From Spirochaetota bacterium (GTDB taxonomy: Bacteria; Spirochaetota; Spirochaetia; Treponematales; Rectinemataceae), in assembly GCA_022711355.1 (NCBI GenBank), contig JAKLFE010000051.1:1-32112 (forward strand): a stretch of DNA of 32,112 nt. The letters are read 5' to 3'. Within the stretch, counting starts at the first letter, position 1. The number at the start of each line of letters is the position of its first letter. The translations under genes were made by a program, and so were the position numbers. The notes beneath the pieces were generated by a model. That model was not told the DNA's origin, ran no database searches, and was given only the letters and a program-made list of their open reading frames with translations. Positions 20,279-28,940 of this stretch are shown here, piece by piece.

Positions 20279-21613
20279 ATGATGCATGCGAAGCGGTTCA
20301 TTGCCTTCGCGCTTGTCGCGCTCTCCCTTTCGGGCGCGGCCTTCGCGGAGAAGGTCGAGATCACCTACATGTGCTGGTACAACAACACGGAGTCCGAGGC
20401 CCAGACCAACCAGGCGATCATCGACAAGTTCAACGCCATGCAGGACCGGATCCACGTCACCATGATCGCGATTCCCCGCGAGGGCTACGAGCCCAAGGTC
20501 AACACGATGGCGGCGGCCGGCCAGCTTCCCGACACGACCCAGCTGTCCGAGGCCATGGCCATCGAGTTCGCGGCGAACGACCTCCTCGCCGACGTGAGCG
20601 CGATGTACCCGAAGGACGCCGCCCCCCTCAAGTCCCTGACCTTCACCTACAACGGCAAGCCGGTCGGCTACAGCTCGGGCAACGAGGTCCTCCTCCTCTA
20701 TTACAACAAGAAGCTCTTCGACGAGGCCAAGCTCCCCTATCCGCCCGCCAGCGCCGACAAGGCCTGGACCTGGAAGGAATTCGTCGAGGCCGCCAAGAAG
20801 CTCACCAAGGACAAGAACGGCAAGACACCGAACGACAAGGGCTTCGACGCGAAGAACATCGTCCAGTACGGCGCGGACTTCAACCGCCTGTGGTGGATGT
20901 GGCCCATCGTCGCCTACTCGAACGGCGGCGGCCTCATGAGCCCCGACGGCAAGAACCTCCTCATCAACCGCCCCGAGTCCATCGAGGCCATGCAGATGCT
21001 CGCCGACCTCTACGTCAAGGACAAGGTCGCGCCCTCCTTCGCCGACCGCAACGCCATGCCCAGCCTCGACGTGTCCCTCCTCACCGGCAAGGTGGCCATG
21101 GCGACCTCGGGCCAGTGGGAGATCGGCGTCTCGCTCCGCAACTCCTTGAAGGACGGGCTCGACTACGGCATCGGCGTCCTTCCCAAGATGAAGAAGGCCG
21201 TGACCTACAACACCGGCGCCCCCTTCGGCATCTTCAAGACGACCAAGCACCAGAAGGAAGCCATGGAGTGGATCAAGTGGTGGGCCGCCGAGGAGAACCA
21301 GTGGGAGCTCATCACGAACGGCACCCTCATGCCCGTCATGTCCACCTGGTACAAGGACGAGGCGGCCATGCGGAAGTGGGTCGTGAGCCCTCCGAGGCCC
21401 GAGTTCAAGCTCTACAAGTCGGCGGTCATCGACTACGCCATGAACAACGCGATCCAGGTGCCCTGGTACTACTTCAACGGCTATCAGGGGCTCGACGACA
21501 TCCTATCCTCCGGCATCGACGCGGTCTGGAACGGCAAGGTCGCGGCCAAGGACTACATCAACCGGATCATGCCCCAGCTCCAGAAGTACTTCGACGCCCA
21601 CAAGGCGAAGTAA
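20279..21613 (+). CDS. ABC oligosaccharide importer, substrate-binding protein (MalE/UgpB type)
   Basis: A 444-residue secreted or membrane-tethered binding protein. The signal peptide runs from MMHAKRFIAFALVALSLSGAAFA and the mature chain begins EKVEITYMCWYNN. Family 1 features include an N-terminal lobe with TQLSEAMAIEFAANDLLADVS, then LLYYNKKLFDEAKLPYPPAS. A Trp-rich segment (FNRLWWMWPIVAYSNGGGL), TSGQWEIGVSLRNS and TYNTGAPFGIFKTTKHQKEAMEWIKWWA follow. It would bind an arabino-oligosaccharide and deliver it to the two permeases encoded after a 208-nt gap. A second ATG at 20282 is possible; an AAGGAG ribosome site lies 9 to 12 nt upstream. Confidence 0.92.
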   Translation: MMHAKRFIAFALVALSLSGAAFAEKVEITYMCWYNNTESEAQTNQAIIDKFNAMQDRIHVTMIAIPREGYEPKVNTMAAAGQLPDTTQLSEAMAIEFAANDLLADVSAMYPKDAAPLKSLTFTYNGKPVGYSSGNEVLLLYYNKKLFDEAKLPYPPASADKAWTWKEFVEAAKKLTKDKNGKTPNDKGFDAKNIVQYGADFNRLWWMWPIVAYSNGGGLMSPDGKNLLINRPESIEAMQMLADLYVKDKVAPSFADRNAMPSLDVSLLTGKVAMATSGQWEIGVSLRNSLKDGLDYGIGVLPKMKKAVTYNTGAPFGIFKTTKHQKEAMEWIKWWAAEENQWELITNGTLMPVMSTWYKDEAAMRKWVVSPPRPEFKLYKSAVIDYAMNNAIQVPWYYFNGYQGLDDILSSGIDAVWNGKVAAKDYINRIMPQLQKYFDAHKAK

Positions 21614-21647
21614 GGGCGTTCATCAAGAATTGAGCTATGGAGGCACA

Positions 21648-21803
21648 CGAGAGGAGAAAGAAAGGAAGGAAAGACACAGAGGCACAGAGAAGAAAGGGAA
21701 ACAGATAGGACAGAAAACCGACGTTTCTCCTTTCTCCTCTTCCTCTGCTTTTTCACCTCTCTCACATTCCCTCTGTGCCTCTGTGTCTCTGTGGTTTTTC
21801 TCG
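21648..21803. mobile_element. MITE-like inverted-repeat element inside the importer operon
   Basis: A low-GC stretch of about 156 bp with a purine-rich left arm and a pyrimidine-rich right arm that are imperfect inverted repeats. The core is a perfect 18-base pair of AGACACAGAGGCACAGAG (21672-21689) and its complement (21771-21788). Outer ends CGAGAGGAGAAAG and CTTTTTCTCG-type bases also match. Sequences of this CACAGAGGCACAGAG type recur in many environmental genomes as dispersed repeats, and translate to TETQRHRG or SLCLCV-like spurious proteins. It encodes no transposase. It lies between the binding protein gene and the first permease, and could form a long hairpin in the transcript. Confidence 0.7.
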
Positions 21804-21821
21804 ACAACTGAGAGGTCCTAC

Positions 21822-22709
21822 GTGATCACGACCATGCGGGAAAAGGACGCCGTCGCGGCCTATGTCTTCCTCGCGCCGGCCATCATAGGCCTCGTCGCCT
21901 ACACCTTCCTCCCGATCGCGGGCGTCGTCGGGATGAGCCTGACCGAGTGGAACGGGCTATCGGAGGCGCGCTTCGTCGGCCTCGAGAATTTCAAGGCGAT
22001 ATTCACCGAGGACATCTTCTTCCCGAGCTCGGTGAAGGCCACGCTGTACTTCGCCGCCTTCACCGTCGTCGCCGGCATGGCCTACGCGTTCCTCGTGGCC
22101 CTGCTCCTCAATCAGCGGGTGATCGGCCGCGGCTTCTTCCGCTCGGTGTTCTTCCTGCCCTACGTCGTGCCGAGCATCGGATCTGCGATCGTGTGGGCCT
22201 GGATGTTCGAGTCCAACTTCGGCGTCATCAACTACGCGCTCAACTGCGTGGGCCTGGACAAGGTGAAATGGCTCGGCGAGGAGCTCACCGCGACGCCGGC
22301 CCTCGGCGTCATGAGCGTCTGGGGCTTCGGCAACTTCATCGTCATCTTCCTCGCGGGCCTGCAGGGCATACCCCGCGCCTACCTCGAGGCCGTGGAGATA
22401 GACGGGGGCGGGGCCTGGCACAAGTTCCGGCACGTGACGCTGCCCCTCCTCTCGCCGGTCATCCTCTTCAACGTCCTCACGAGCGCGGTCGCGAACCTCC
22501 AGGCCTTCGTGCCCGCCTACTCGATCACCCAGGGCGGCCCGAACGGCTCGACCCTCTACATGGTCTACTACATCTTCCGAACGGGCTTCAAGACCAACCG
22601 CTTCGGCTACGCCGCCGCGGTGTCGCTCATCTTCTTCGTCTTCATCGCCGCCGTGGCGGCCATCATCTACTCGACGTCTCGGAAGTGGACGTACTACGAG
22701 GGCGAGTGA
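21822..22709 (+). CDS. ABC oligosaccharide importer permease (MalF/UgpA type)
   Basis: A 295-residue inner membrane protein with about six hydrophobic segments. Its EAA loop is EAVEIDGGGAWHKFRHVTLP, which contacts the ATPase. The start is uncertain: GTG at 21822 has AGAGG 6 nt upstream, whereas ATG at 21834 starts at MREKDAVAAY, four residues later. The frame is open upstream through the inverted-repeat element, which would add about 64 spurious Ser/Lys/Glu-rich residues. It pairs with the next gene to form the transmembrane channel. No ATPase gene lies near, so a shared MsmX/MalK-like ATPase encoded elsewhere is expected. Confidence 0.88.
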   Translation: MITTMREKDAVAAYVFLAPAIIGLVAYTFLPIAGVVGMSLTEWNGLSEARFVGLENFKAIFTEDIFFPSSVKATLYFAAFTVVAGMAYAFLVALLLNQRVIGRGFFRSVFFLPYVVPSIGSAIVWAWMFESNFGVINYALNCVGLDKVKWLGEELTATPALGVMSVWGFGNFIVIFLAGLQGIPRAYLEAVEIDGGGAWHKFRHVTLPLLSPVILFNVLTSAVANLQAFVPAYSITQGGPNGSTLYMVYYIFRTGFKTNRFGYAAAVSLIFFVFIAAVAAIIYSTSRKWTYYEGE

Positions 22710-22717
22710 GGCCCGGC

Positions 22718-23548
22718 ATGAGAAGCAGAAACCAGCCCAACCTGGCCCTCTCCGCCCTCGCGGCGGTCCTCGGCCTGGCCTGCGTATTCCCCTTCTTCTG
22801 GATGCTCCGCTCGTCCTTCATGGGGAACATCGAAATCTACCAGTATCCGCCGAGGCTCCTGCCCAAGCTCTGGCGCTTCTCGAACTACCCCGCGGCCCTC
22901 TCGATCTTCCCCTTCGGTCGCTACCTGATCAACACCCTGACCATCACGTTGCCCTCGGTCCTCGGGATCATGCTGACCTCGACGATGGCGGCCTACGCCC
23001 TGGCCCGCGTCGCCTTCCCCCTCAAGAAGCTCTGGTTCGTCCTCATCATAGCGTCGATGCTCATGCCGACCACGGTCACCATCATCCCTATCTTCAAGGG
23101 CTGGGTGGCCCTCGGCGCGCCCTCGGGCTACGCCCCCCTCATCGTGCCGGCCTTCCTCGGCGGGGGCGCCTTCAACATCTTCCTCGTCCGGCAGTTCCTC
23201 ATGGGCATCCCGAGGGACCTCGACGAGGCCGCGAGGATCGACGGGGCCGGGCACCCGCGCATCCTCGTCCAGGTGCTCCTGCCCCTCATCAAGCCGGCGC
23301 TCATATCGGTGGGGCTCTTCGCCTTCATTCTCTACTGGAACGACGTGCTCGGGCCGCTCATCTACATCGTCCGCAACGAGCAGAACACCATCTCCCAGGG
23401 CCTCGCGAATTTCCGCGGCGGCTACGGGACCGACTACAAGGCCATCATGGCGGCCTCCTGCATGTCGGTCGCGCCCGCCGTCGGCCTCTACCTCGCCGGG
23501 CAGAAGTACTTCATCGAGGGCATCGTGCTCTCCGGGCTCAAATCCTAG
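22718..23548 (+). CDS. ABC oligosaccharide importer permease (MalG/UgpE type)
   Basis: A 276-residue inner membrane protein, starting 8 nt after the previous stop. It has the usual six hydrophobic segments and the EAA motif DEAARIDGAGHPRILVQVLLP. The N-terminal FFWMLRSSFM and the late NFRGGYGTDYKAIMAA segment are typical of MalG-type permeases. It completes the import channel with the preceding permease; the binding protein delivers the arabino-oligosaccharide. GH127 follows 20 nt later, consistent with immediate use of the imported sugar. Confidence 0.92.
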   Translation: MRSRNQPNLALSALAAVLGLACVFPFFWMLRSSFMGNIEIYQYPPRLLPKLWRFSNYPAALSIFPFGRYLINTLTITLPSVLGIMLTSTMAAYALARVAFPLKKLWFVLIIASMLMPTTVTIIPIFKGWVALGAPSGYAPLIVPAFLGGGAFNIFLVRQFLMGIPRDLDEAARIDGAGHPRILVQVLLPLIKPALISVGLFAFILYWNDVLGPLIYIVRNEQNTISQGLANFRGGYGTDYKAIMAASCMSVAPAVGLYLAGQKYFIEGIVLSGLKS

Positions 23549-23568
23549 GAAAGCGTGAGGATCGCACC

Positions 23569-25536
23569 ATGAGGGACATAGAGGGGCTCGGCCTCGGCCG
23601 CTCCCGCGCGACGGGCGGCTTCTGGGCCGCGAAGGCCGACCTGGTATCCCGCGAGATGCTGCGCCACCAGTGGGAGGCGCTGAACGACGAGGTGCCGGGG
23701 GCGGAGAGGTCGCACGCGATCGAGAACTTCCGGATCGCCGCCGGCGAGTCGAAGGGAGGCTTCCACGGGACGGTCTTCCAGGACTCCGACGTGGCCAAGT
23801 GGATCGAGGCCGCCAGCTACAGCCTCGCGCGGGGTCCCGATCCCGAGCTCGAGGCCAGGGTCGACGAGGCGATCCGCCTCGTCGCGGCGGCCCAGCGGCC
23901 CGACGGCTACGTCGACACCTACTTCCTGGTCGCGGCCCCCGACAAGCGCTGGGCCGACCTCGCCTGGGGGCACGAGCTGTACTGCGCCGGCCACCTCATC
24001 GAGGCGGCGGTCGCGCACCACGCGTCCACCGGCAAGGGCAGCCTTCTCGGCGTCGCCCGCCGCCTCGCCGACTGCATCGACGCGGCCTTCGGCGAAGGCC
24101 CCGGGAAGATCCGCGCGGCCTGCGGCCACCCCGAGATCGAGCTCGCGCTCTACCGGCTCTGGCGCGCCACGGGCGAGGCCCGCTACCGCGACCTCGCCTC
24201 CTTCTTCGTGCGCGAGCGCGGCCGGGATCCCGGGGCATTCGTGGACAAGGAGCCCCTGGGCTTCGACATACCGAAGACCAAGGCCTTCCGCGCGGACTAC
24301 TTCGTCGGCCACGCTCCGGCCCGCGACCTGCGCGAGGCCGCGGGGCACGCCGTCCGGGCGATGTACTTCTACTCCGCCATGGCGGACGAGTGCGCCGAGA
24401 CCGGCGACCGGGAGCTCCTCGACGCGTTGCGCGAACTATGGGACAGCCTGGAGCGCCGCCGCATGTACGTCACCGGGGGGATCGGCTCCCAGGCCCAGGG
24501 GGAGCGCTTCACCGTCGACTACGACCTGCCGCCCGACACCGCCTACGCCGAGACCTGCGCGTCCGTCGGCTCGGCCTTCTGGGCCTCGCGCATGACGGCG
24601 ATCGATCCGGACGGCCGCTACGCCGACGCCGTCGAGCGGGCCGCGTACAACGGGGCCCTCTCGGGGGTCTCCCTCGACGGCCGGAAGTACTTCTACGTGA
24701 ATCCCCTCGAGTCCGATCCCGCCGTCGCGGCGGCCCGGGCCGACCTCGAGCACGTGATGCCCCGGCGCGTCGCCTGGCTCGGCTGCTCCTGCTGCCCGCC
24801 GAACATCGCCCGCTTCATCGCCTCCTTCCCCGCCTACGCCTACGGCGCGGGCGGAGACGCGGCCTGGGTGCACCAGTACGTCGAGGGCGAGGCGAGCTTC
24901 GAGCTCGGGGGATCGAGGCTCTCCCTCTCGGTCTCCACGGACTACCCCTGGTTCGGCGAGGTGCGGCTTCGGCTGGGACTCGCGGCGCCGGCCTCCTTCG
25001 CCCTCAAGCTCCGGGTGCCCGGCTGGTGCGGGTCCTTCACCTGCTCCGTGAACGGCCGGCCCCTCGGCCCCGCCGAGCTGCCGGTGGAGCGGGGCTACCT
25101 CGGCATCCGGAGGGAGTGGCGCGGCGGCGACTCGGTCGTCCTCTCCCTCGACATGGCCCCGCGCTTCCTTCGTGCCCACGACTCGGTCGCCGAGCTCGCG
25201 GGGCGGCTCGCGATCCAGCGGGGCCCCCTGGTCTACTGCTTCGAGGAGATCGACGCCGGGAAGGGACTCCACGAGCTCGAGCTCGATCCCGAGGGCCCGG
25301 TCGAGGCCGAGTTCGACGCCGACCTCATGGGCGGGAGCGTGCGGATCGAGGCCTCGGGCTATCGCGTAACGCGGGAGCGCCGGGACGGGCCAGGCTCCCC
25401 GCTCTACGCCCCCTACGCGGGCGATCGGGAGCGGCGAAGGGCGGTCAAGCTCGTCGCGGTGCCCTACCACCAGTGGGGCAACCGCGCTCCCGGCCAGGAG
25501 ATGCGGGTCTGGCTGCGCTCCGCGCGGCCGCTCTAG
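23569..25536 (+). CDS. GH127 beta-L-arabinofuranosidase
   Basis: A 655-residue cytoplasmic enzyme that would release L-arabinose from beta-1,2-linked arabino-oligosaccharides such as those on hydroxyproline-rich plant proteins. It has the (alpha/alpha)6 barrel and beta-sandwich layout of the HypBA1 family. The zinc site is visible: YAETCASVG (Glu328, Cys330) and GCSCCPPNIARF (Cys408 and Cys409, the second position pair matching Cys417/Cys418 of HypBA1). The acid/base Glu is Glu312 in QGERF, spaced 16 residues before the zinc Glu as in HypBA1. Histidines of the pocket are in GHELYCAGH (135, 142) and CGHPEIE (187). It has no signal peptide. It follows the permease gene by 20 nt and ends 12 nt from a convergent gene. 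Confidence 0.93.
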   Translation: MRDIEGLGLGRSRATGGFWAAKADLVSREMLRHQWEALNDEVPGAERSHAIENFRIAAGESKGGFHGTVFQDSDVAKWIEAASYSLARGPDPELEARVDEAIRLVAAAQRPDGYVDTYFLVAAPDKRWADLAWGHELYCAGHLIEAAVAHHASTGKGSLLGVARRLADCIDAAFGEGPGKIRAACGHPEIELALYRLWRATGEARYRDLASFFVRERGRDPGAFVDKEPLGFDIPKTKAFRADYFVGHAPARDLREAAGHAVRAMYFYSAMADECAETGDRELLDALRELWDSLERRRMYVTGGIGSQAQGERFTVDYDLPPDTAYAETCASVGSAFWASRMTAIDPDGRYADAVERAAYNGALSGVSLDGRKYFYVNPLESDPAVAAARADLEHVMPRRVAWLGCSCCPPNIARFIASFPAYAYGAGGDAAWVHQYVEGEASFELGGSRLSLSVSTDYPWFGEVRLRLGLAAPASFALKLRVPGWCGSFTCSVNGRPLGPAELPVERGYLGIRREWRGGDSVVLSLDMAPRFLRAHDSVAELAGRLAIQRGPLVYCFEEIDAGKGLHELELDPEGPVEAEFDADLMGGSVRIEASGYRVTRERRDGPGSPLYAPYAGDRERRRAVKLVAVPYHQWGNRAPGQEMRVWLRSARPL

Positions 25537-25552
25537 CGGGCCATCGGGCTAG
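25533..25552. terminator. Short hairpin spanning both stop codons
   Basis: CTAGC (25533-25537) and GCTAG (25548-25552) pair with a 10-nt loop. Both TAG stop codons of the convergent GH127 and permease genes are inside. The stem is weak; a terminator role is uncertain. Confidence 0.3.
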
Positions 25553-26475
25553 CGCTTCAGCGCCTGGTCGAGGAGGACGGCGAGGATGATCACGCAGCCC
25601 TTGGCGATGAGCTGGAAGAAGGGGCTCACGTTCAGGAGGTTGAAGCCGTTGTTCAGGACCCCGATGATGAAGACGCCGACCATCGTGCCCCAGAGCTTGC
25701 CCTTGCCGCCCATGAGGCTCGTGCCGCCGAGCACCACCGCGGCGATGGCGTCGAGCTCGAAGCCCTCGCCGGTATTCGGCTGGGCCGAGCCGAGCCTGGC
25801 CGCCAGGACCATGCCCCCGATGCCGCAGTAAAGGCCGCTCAGCAGGTAGACGAAGCTCTTGACCCGCGCGACCTTGATGCCCGACAGGCGCGCGGCCTCC
25901 TCGTTGCCGCCCGTCGCGTAGATGTACGAGCCCAGGGGCGTGCGGCGGAGGAGGAAGTAGGTGAGGCCCAGCACCAGCGCCATGATGAGGATGGGCGCGG
26001 GCACGCCTAGGAGGTTGCCTTCGCCGATCCAGCGGTAGGGGCTGTCGAAGCGCACGATCGGCTGGCCCGCGGTCATGACGAGCGCGCCCCCCCGGGCCAC
26101 CGTGAGCATGGCCAGGGTGGCGATGAAGGGCGGGATCCCGCAGTAGGCCACGAAGAGGCCGGTGACGAGGCCGGCTCCCGATCCGACGGCCAGCCCGGCC
26201 GCGAGGCCCAGGCCGTCCGAGCCCGTGGCTGCCATGGAGAGGATGCCCGCGCAGCCGGACAGGGCCACGAGGGAGCCGACCGAGAGGTCGATGCCCCCGG
26301 TGATGACCACCAGCGTCATGCCCATGGCGATGATGGCGTTGATGGAGACCTGCCGGGCGATGTTCACCAGGTTGCCCAGGGACAGGAAGCGATCGGACAG
26401 GAGCCCCATCGCCAGGCCGATGCCGACGAGGCCGAAGAGGCTCCCGTAGTCCTTCCAGTTGATCCGTTTCTCCAT
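25549..26475 (-). CDS. ABC monosaccharide importer permease (RbsC type)
   Basis: A 308-residue inner membrane protein with about ten hydrophobic segments and the RbsC-family motifs: GMTLVVITGGIDLSVGSLVAL near residue 55, NEEAARLSGIKVARVK after the middle (contact with the ATPase) and GGTSLMGGKGKLWGTMVGV near the C terminus. It forms the channel for a pentose, most likely L-arabinose given the araA and araD genes nearby. The ATG at 26475 has an AAGGAG ribosome site and lies 4 nt after the stop of the ATPase gene. This is the last gene of the binding protein-ATPase-permease operon. Confidence 0.93.
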   Translation of the reverse strand: MEKRINWKDYGSLFGLVGIGLAMGLLSDRFLSLGNLVNIARQVSINAIIAMGMTLVVITGGIDLSVGSLVALSGCAGILSMAATGSDGLGLAAGLAVGSGAGLVTGLFVAYCGIPPFIATLAMLTVARGGALVMTAGQPIVRFDSPYRWIGEGNLLGVPAPILIMALVLGLTYFLLRRTPLGSYIYATGGNEEAARLSGIKVARVKSFVYLLSGLYCGIGGMVLAARLGSAQPNTGEGFELDAIAAVVLGGTSLMGGKGKLWGTMVGVFIIGVLNNGFNLLNVSPFFQLIAKGCVIILAVLLDQALKR

Positions 26476-26479
26476 GGCC

Positions 26480-28006
26480 CTAGGCTCCTTCCCGCGCGAT
26501 GCAGGTCATGATGGTCTCCTGGTCGGCGCTCCCCCCGGGATACTCCGCCAGGATGCGCTGGTCGCGCATGACGTAGATGCGGTCGCTCATGGCGATGAGC
26601 TCGGGCAGGTCGGAGGAGATCATGAGCACCGCCTTGCCCTGCCGGGTGAGCTCGTTCATGATCGTGTACATCTCCAGCTTCGCCCCGACGTCGATCCCGC
26701 GGGTAGGCTCGTCGAGGATGAGGAGCTCGCATTCCCTCGCGAGCCACTTCGCGAGCACGACCTTCTGCTGGTTGCCCCCGCTCAGGCGGAGCACCGCTTG
26801 CTCGATCGAGGGGGTCTGTATGCCGAGCCTGCGGACCTGCTCCCCGGCGATCCGGCGCTGCCCGGCCCGGTCCATCCCGTAGCCGCGGAACAGCCTGTCC
26901 AGGATGGGCAGGGTGACGTTCTCCCGGAGGCTCATGCCGAGGACCAGCCCCTGCTCCTTGCGGTCCTCGGGCACCATGCCGATGCCCATGCCGATCGCCT
27001 CGGCCGGGCTGCCCGGCCGCGCCGGCGAGCCCTTCCACGTCACCCGCTCGAAGCGGCGCGGATCGGCGCCGAAGGCCCGCCGCGCCAGCTCGGTCCGGCC
27101 CGCCCCGACCAGGCCGGCGAGGCCGACCACCTCCGACCTGCGCACGACGAGGGGTATCCCCTCGAAGCCGCCTACGTTCGCCAGCTCGAGGATGGCCTCG
27201 CCGGGGGGCCTCCGCTCCTTGGGATAATGCTCGGAGATCTCGCGCCCCACCATCATGCGGACGACCTCGGCCATGCCGGTCCCTGCCGTGGCCCGCGTGC
27301 CCACGAGGCGGCCGTCGCGCAGGACGGAGAGCCGGTCGGTGATCTCGAAGAGCTCCTCCATCCGGTGCGATACGTACACGATGGTGACGCCGCCCGCCTT
27401 GAGGGTCCTGATCGTGTCGAAGAGGGCCCCGACGTCCTTGTCGGAGAGGGGCGCGCTCGGCTCGTCCATGAGGACGATCCGGGAGCGGCGGGCGAGGGCG
27501 CGGGCAATCTCGACGAACTGCTTCTCCGCGACCGACAGGCCGGCCACGACCCGCCTCGGGTCGAGGTCGCAGCGCAGCTGGTCCAGGACGCCCCGGGCCT
27601 CGCGGCGCATGCGACCGCGGTCGAGCACGAGGCCGGAGCCGACCCGGGACTCGAGGCCCAGGAAGATGTTCTGGGCGACGTCGAGCTGGGGGACGAGGCT
27701 GAACTCCTGGTAGATGACCGCGATGCCCAGCTCCTGGCTGCCCCGCGGCCCCGCGATCGAGACGGGGCGGCCGTCCACGAGGACCTGCCCGCCGTCGGCC
27801 TGGATCGCGCCGCTCAGGATCTTGAGGAGGGTGGACTTGCCCGCCCCGTTCTCGCCCACGAGGCCGTGCACCTCGCCCGGCAGGAGGTCGAAGTCCACCC
27901 CGTCGAGGGCCAGGACGCCCGGGTACGCCTTCACGATGCCGCGCATCTCGAGCGCGGGGGCGGGCCGGGACTCGGGCCCCGGCCCGCCCGAAGGGCACTC
28001 GCTCAC
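26480..28006 (-). CDS. ABC monosaccharide importer ATPase (RbsA/AraG type)
   Basis: A 508-residue protein with two fused nucleotide-binding domains. The first has Walker A GENGAGKST, signature LSVAEKQFVEIARAL and Walker B IVLMDEPSAPLS. The second has a degenerate Walker A (GLVGAGRTEL), signature LSGGNQQKVVLAKWLA and Walker B LLILDEPTRGID. That asymmetry is normal in sugar importers of this class. The start is GTG at 28006, overlapping the TGA of the binding-protein gene (GTGA). It gives a short Pro-rich lead before the domain begins at ALEMRGIVKAYPG; a start at that Met would cut off the first strand. Confidence 0.93.
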   Translation of the reverse strand: MSECPSGGPGPESRPAPALEMRGIVKAYPGVLALDGVDFDLLPGEVHGLVGENGAGKSTLLKILSGAIQADGGQVLVDGRPVSIAGPRGSQELGIAVIYQEFSLVPQLDVAQNIFLGLESRVGSGLVLDRGRMRREARGVLDQLRCDLDPRRVVAGLSVAEKQFVEIARALARRSRIVLMDEPSAPLSDKDVGALFDTIRTLKAGGVTIVYVSHRMEELFEITDRLSVLRDGRLVGTRATAGTGMAEVVRMMVGREISEHYPKERRPPGEAILELANVGGFEGIPLVVRRSEVVGLAGLVGAGRTELARRAFGADPRRFERVTWKGSPARPGSPAEAIGMGIGMVPEDRKEQGLVLGMSLRENVTLPILDRLFRGYGMDRAGQRRIAGEQVRRLGIQTPSIEQAVLRLSGGNQQKVVLAKWLARECELLILDEPTRGIDVGAKLEMYTIMNELTRQGKAVLMISSDLPELIAMSDRIYVMRDQRILAEYPGGSADQETIMTCIAREGA

Positions 28007-28893
28007 TTCGTGATGTAGCTGACGGGCATGATCGAGCGCACGGGGACGGACATCTCGCCGCTCTCGAGCCACTTGGCGTAGAGCACCCCCAGCCTGCCTA
28101 TGTCCCCCGGGGGCAGGGAGATCGTCATGGAGAGGTCGCCGCCCTTGACCGCGGCCACCGCGTCCTTGTTCGCGTCCATGCCGGTGATGAGGATGCCGGA
28201 GCGCTTGGCGGCCTTGACCGCGGCCAGGGCCCCCATGGCCATCTCGTCGTTGAAGCAGTAGACGGCGTCGATCTTGGGCTGGGCCTGCAGGATGTTCTCC
28301 ATGACGCCCATCGCCTTGGCGCGGTCGTAGTGGCCGCTCTGCTGGGCGACGATCTTGATGCCCGGGTGCTTCGGGAACTCCTCGGCGGCGCCCTTCTTGC
28401 GGTCCTCGGAGGAGGCCGCGCCCGGTATCCCCTCGAGGATGACGACGTTGCCCTTCTCGCCGAGCCGCTTCGCGAGCCATTGGGCGCCGAGCGCGCCGAT
28501 CACCACGTTGTCCGTCCCGATGTGGGAGACGACCGCCGAGCTGGCGATGGCCCTCTGCAAGGTGATGACGGGGATGCCCGCCTTCCCCGCCTTCTCGATG
28601 ACCGCCGCCGCGCCGTCGTGGGTGGCGTTGATGAGGAGCACGTCGACCTTCTTCTGGATGAGGTCCTCGACGTCGGCGATCTGCTTATCCAGCTTGTCGG
28701 CCGCGTTCAGGACGACCGACTCGAAGCCGGATTCCGCCGCCTGGGCTTTGACGCCTTCGGCCATCGCGACGTAGAAGGGATTGGACTGGGTGGAGATGGA
28801 CAGGCCGATGACCGGCTTCTCGGCCGAGGCGAAGCTCGTCAGGGCGAGGGCCATGACGACGAGAGCCAAGACGCGTCCGCTCGCGCGATTCAT
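28003..28893 (-). CDS. ABC monosaccharide importer, substrate-binding protein (RbsB type)
   Basis: A 296-residue exported protein. The signal peptide is MNRASGRVLALVVMALALTSFASA, with cleavage before EKPVIG. The type I periplasmic-binding fold is visible: IGLSISTQSNPFYVAMAEGVKAQA at the start, AADKLDKQIADVEDLIQKKVDVLLIN, then YCFNDEMAMGALAAVKA and GITGMDAN-like strands. It binds a free pentose or hexose in the periplasm; arabinose is favoured by context. A strong AAGGAGG ribosome site precedes the ATG by 6 nt. The operon is driven by a consensus promoter that overlaps an inverted repeat facing the divergent IclR gene. Confidence 0.94.
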   Translation of the reverse strand: MNRASGRVLALVVMALALTSFASAEKPVIGLSISTQSNPFYVAMAEGVKAQAAESGFESVVLNAADKLDKQIADVEDLIQKKVDVLLINATHDGAAAVIEKAGKAGIPVITLQRAIASSAVVSHIGTDNVVIGALGAQWLAKRLGEKGNVVILEGIPGAASSEDRKKGAAEEFPKHPGIKIVAQQSGHYDRAKAMGVMENILQAQPKIDAVYCFNDEMAMGALAAVKAAKRSGILITGMDANKDAVAAVKGGDLSMTISLPPGDIGRLGVLYAKWLESGEMSVPVRSIMPVSYITK

Positions 28894-28940
28894 GATGACC
28901 TCCTTGATCGAGAGCGTGAGACGAGCCCCGGACCTGGCGC

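Noticed and set aside
21553..21807. 84-residue minus-strand frame with TETQRHRG and LCLCV
   Set aside because: This is the familiar spurious translation of the dispersed CACAGAGGCACAGAG repeat, not a gene.
21630..21821. N-terminal extension of the first oligosaccharide permease
   Set aside because: It would be made entirely by the inverted-repeat element (Lys/Glu/Arg then Ser/Phe-rich), and the family normally starts near MREKDAVAAY.
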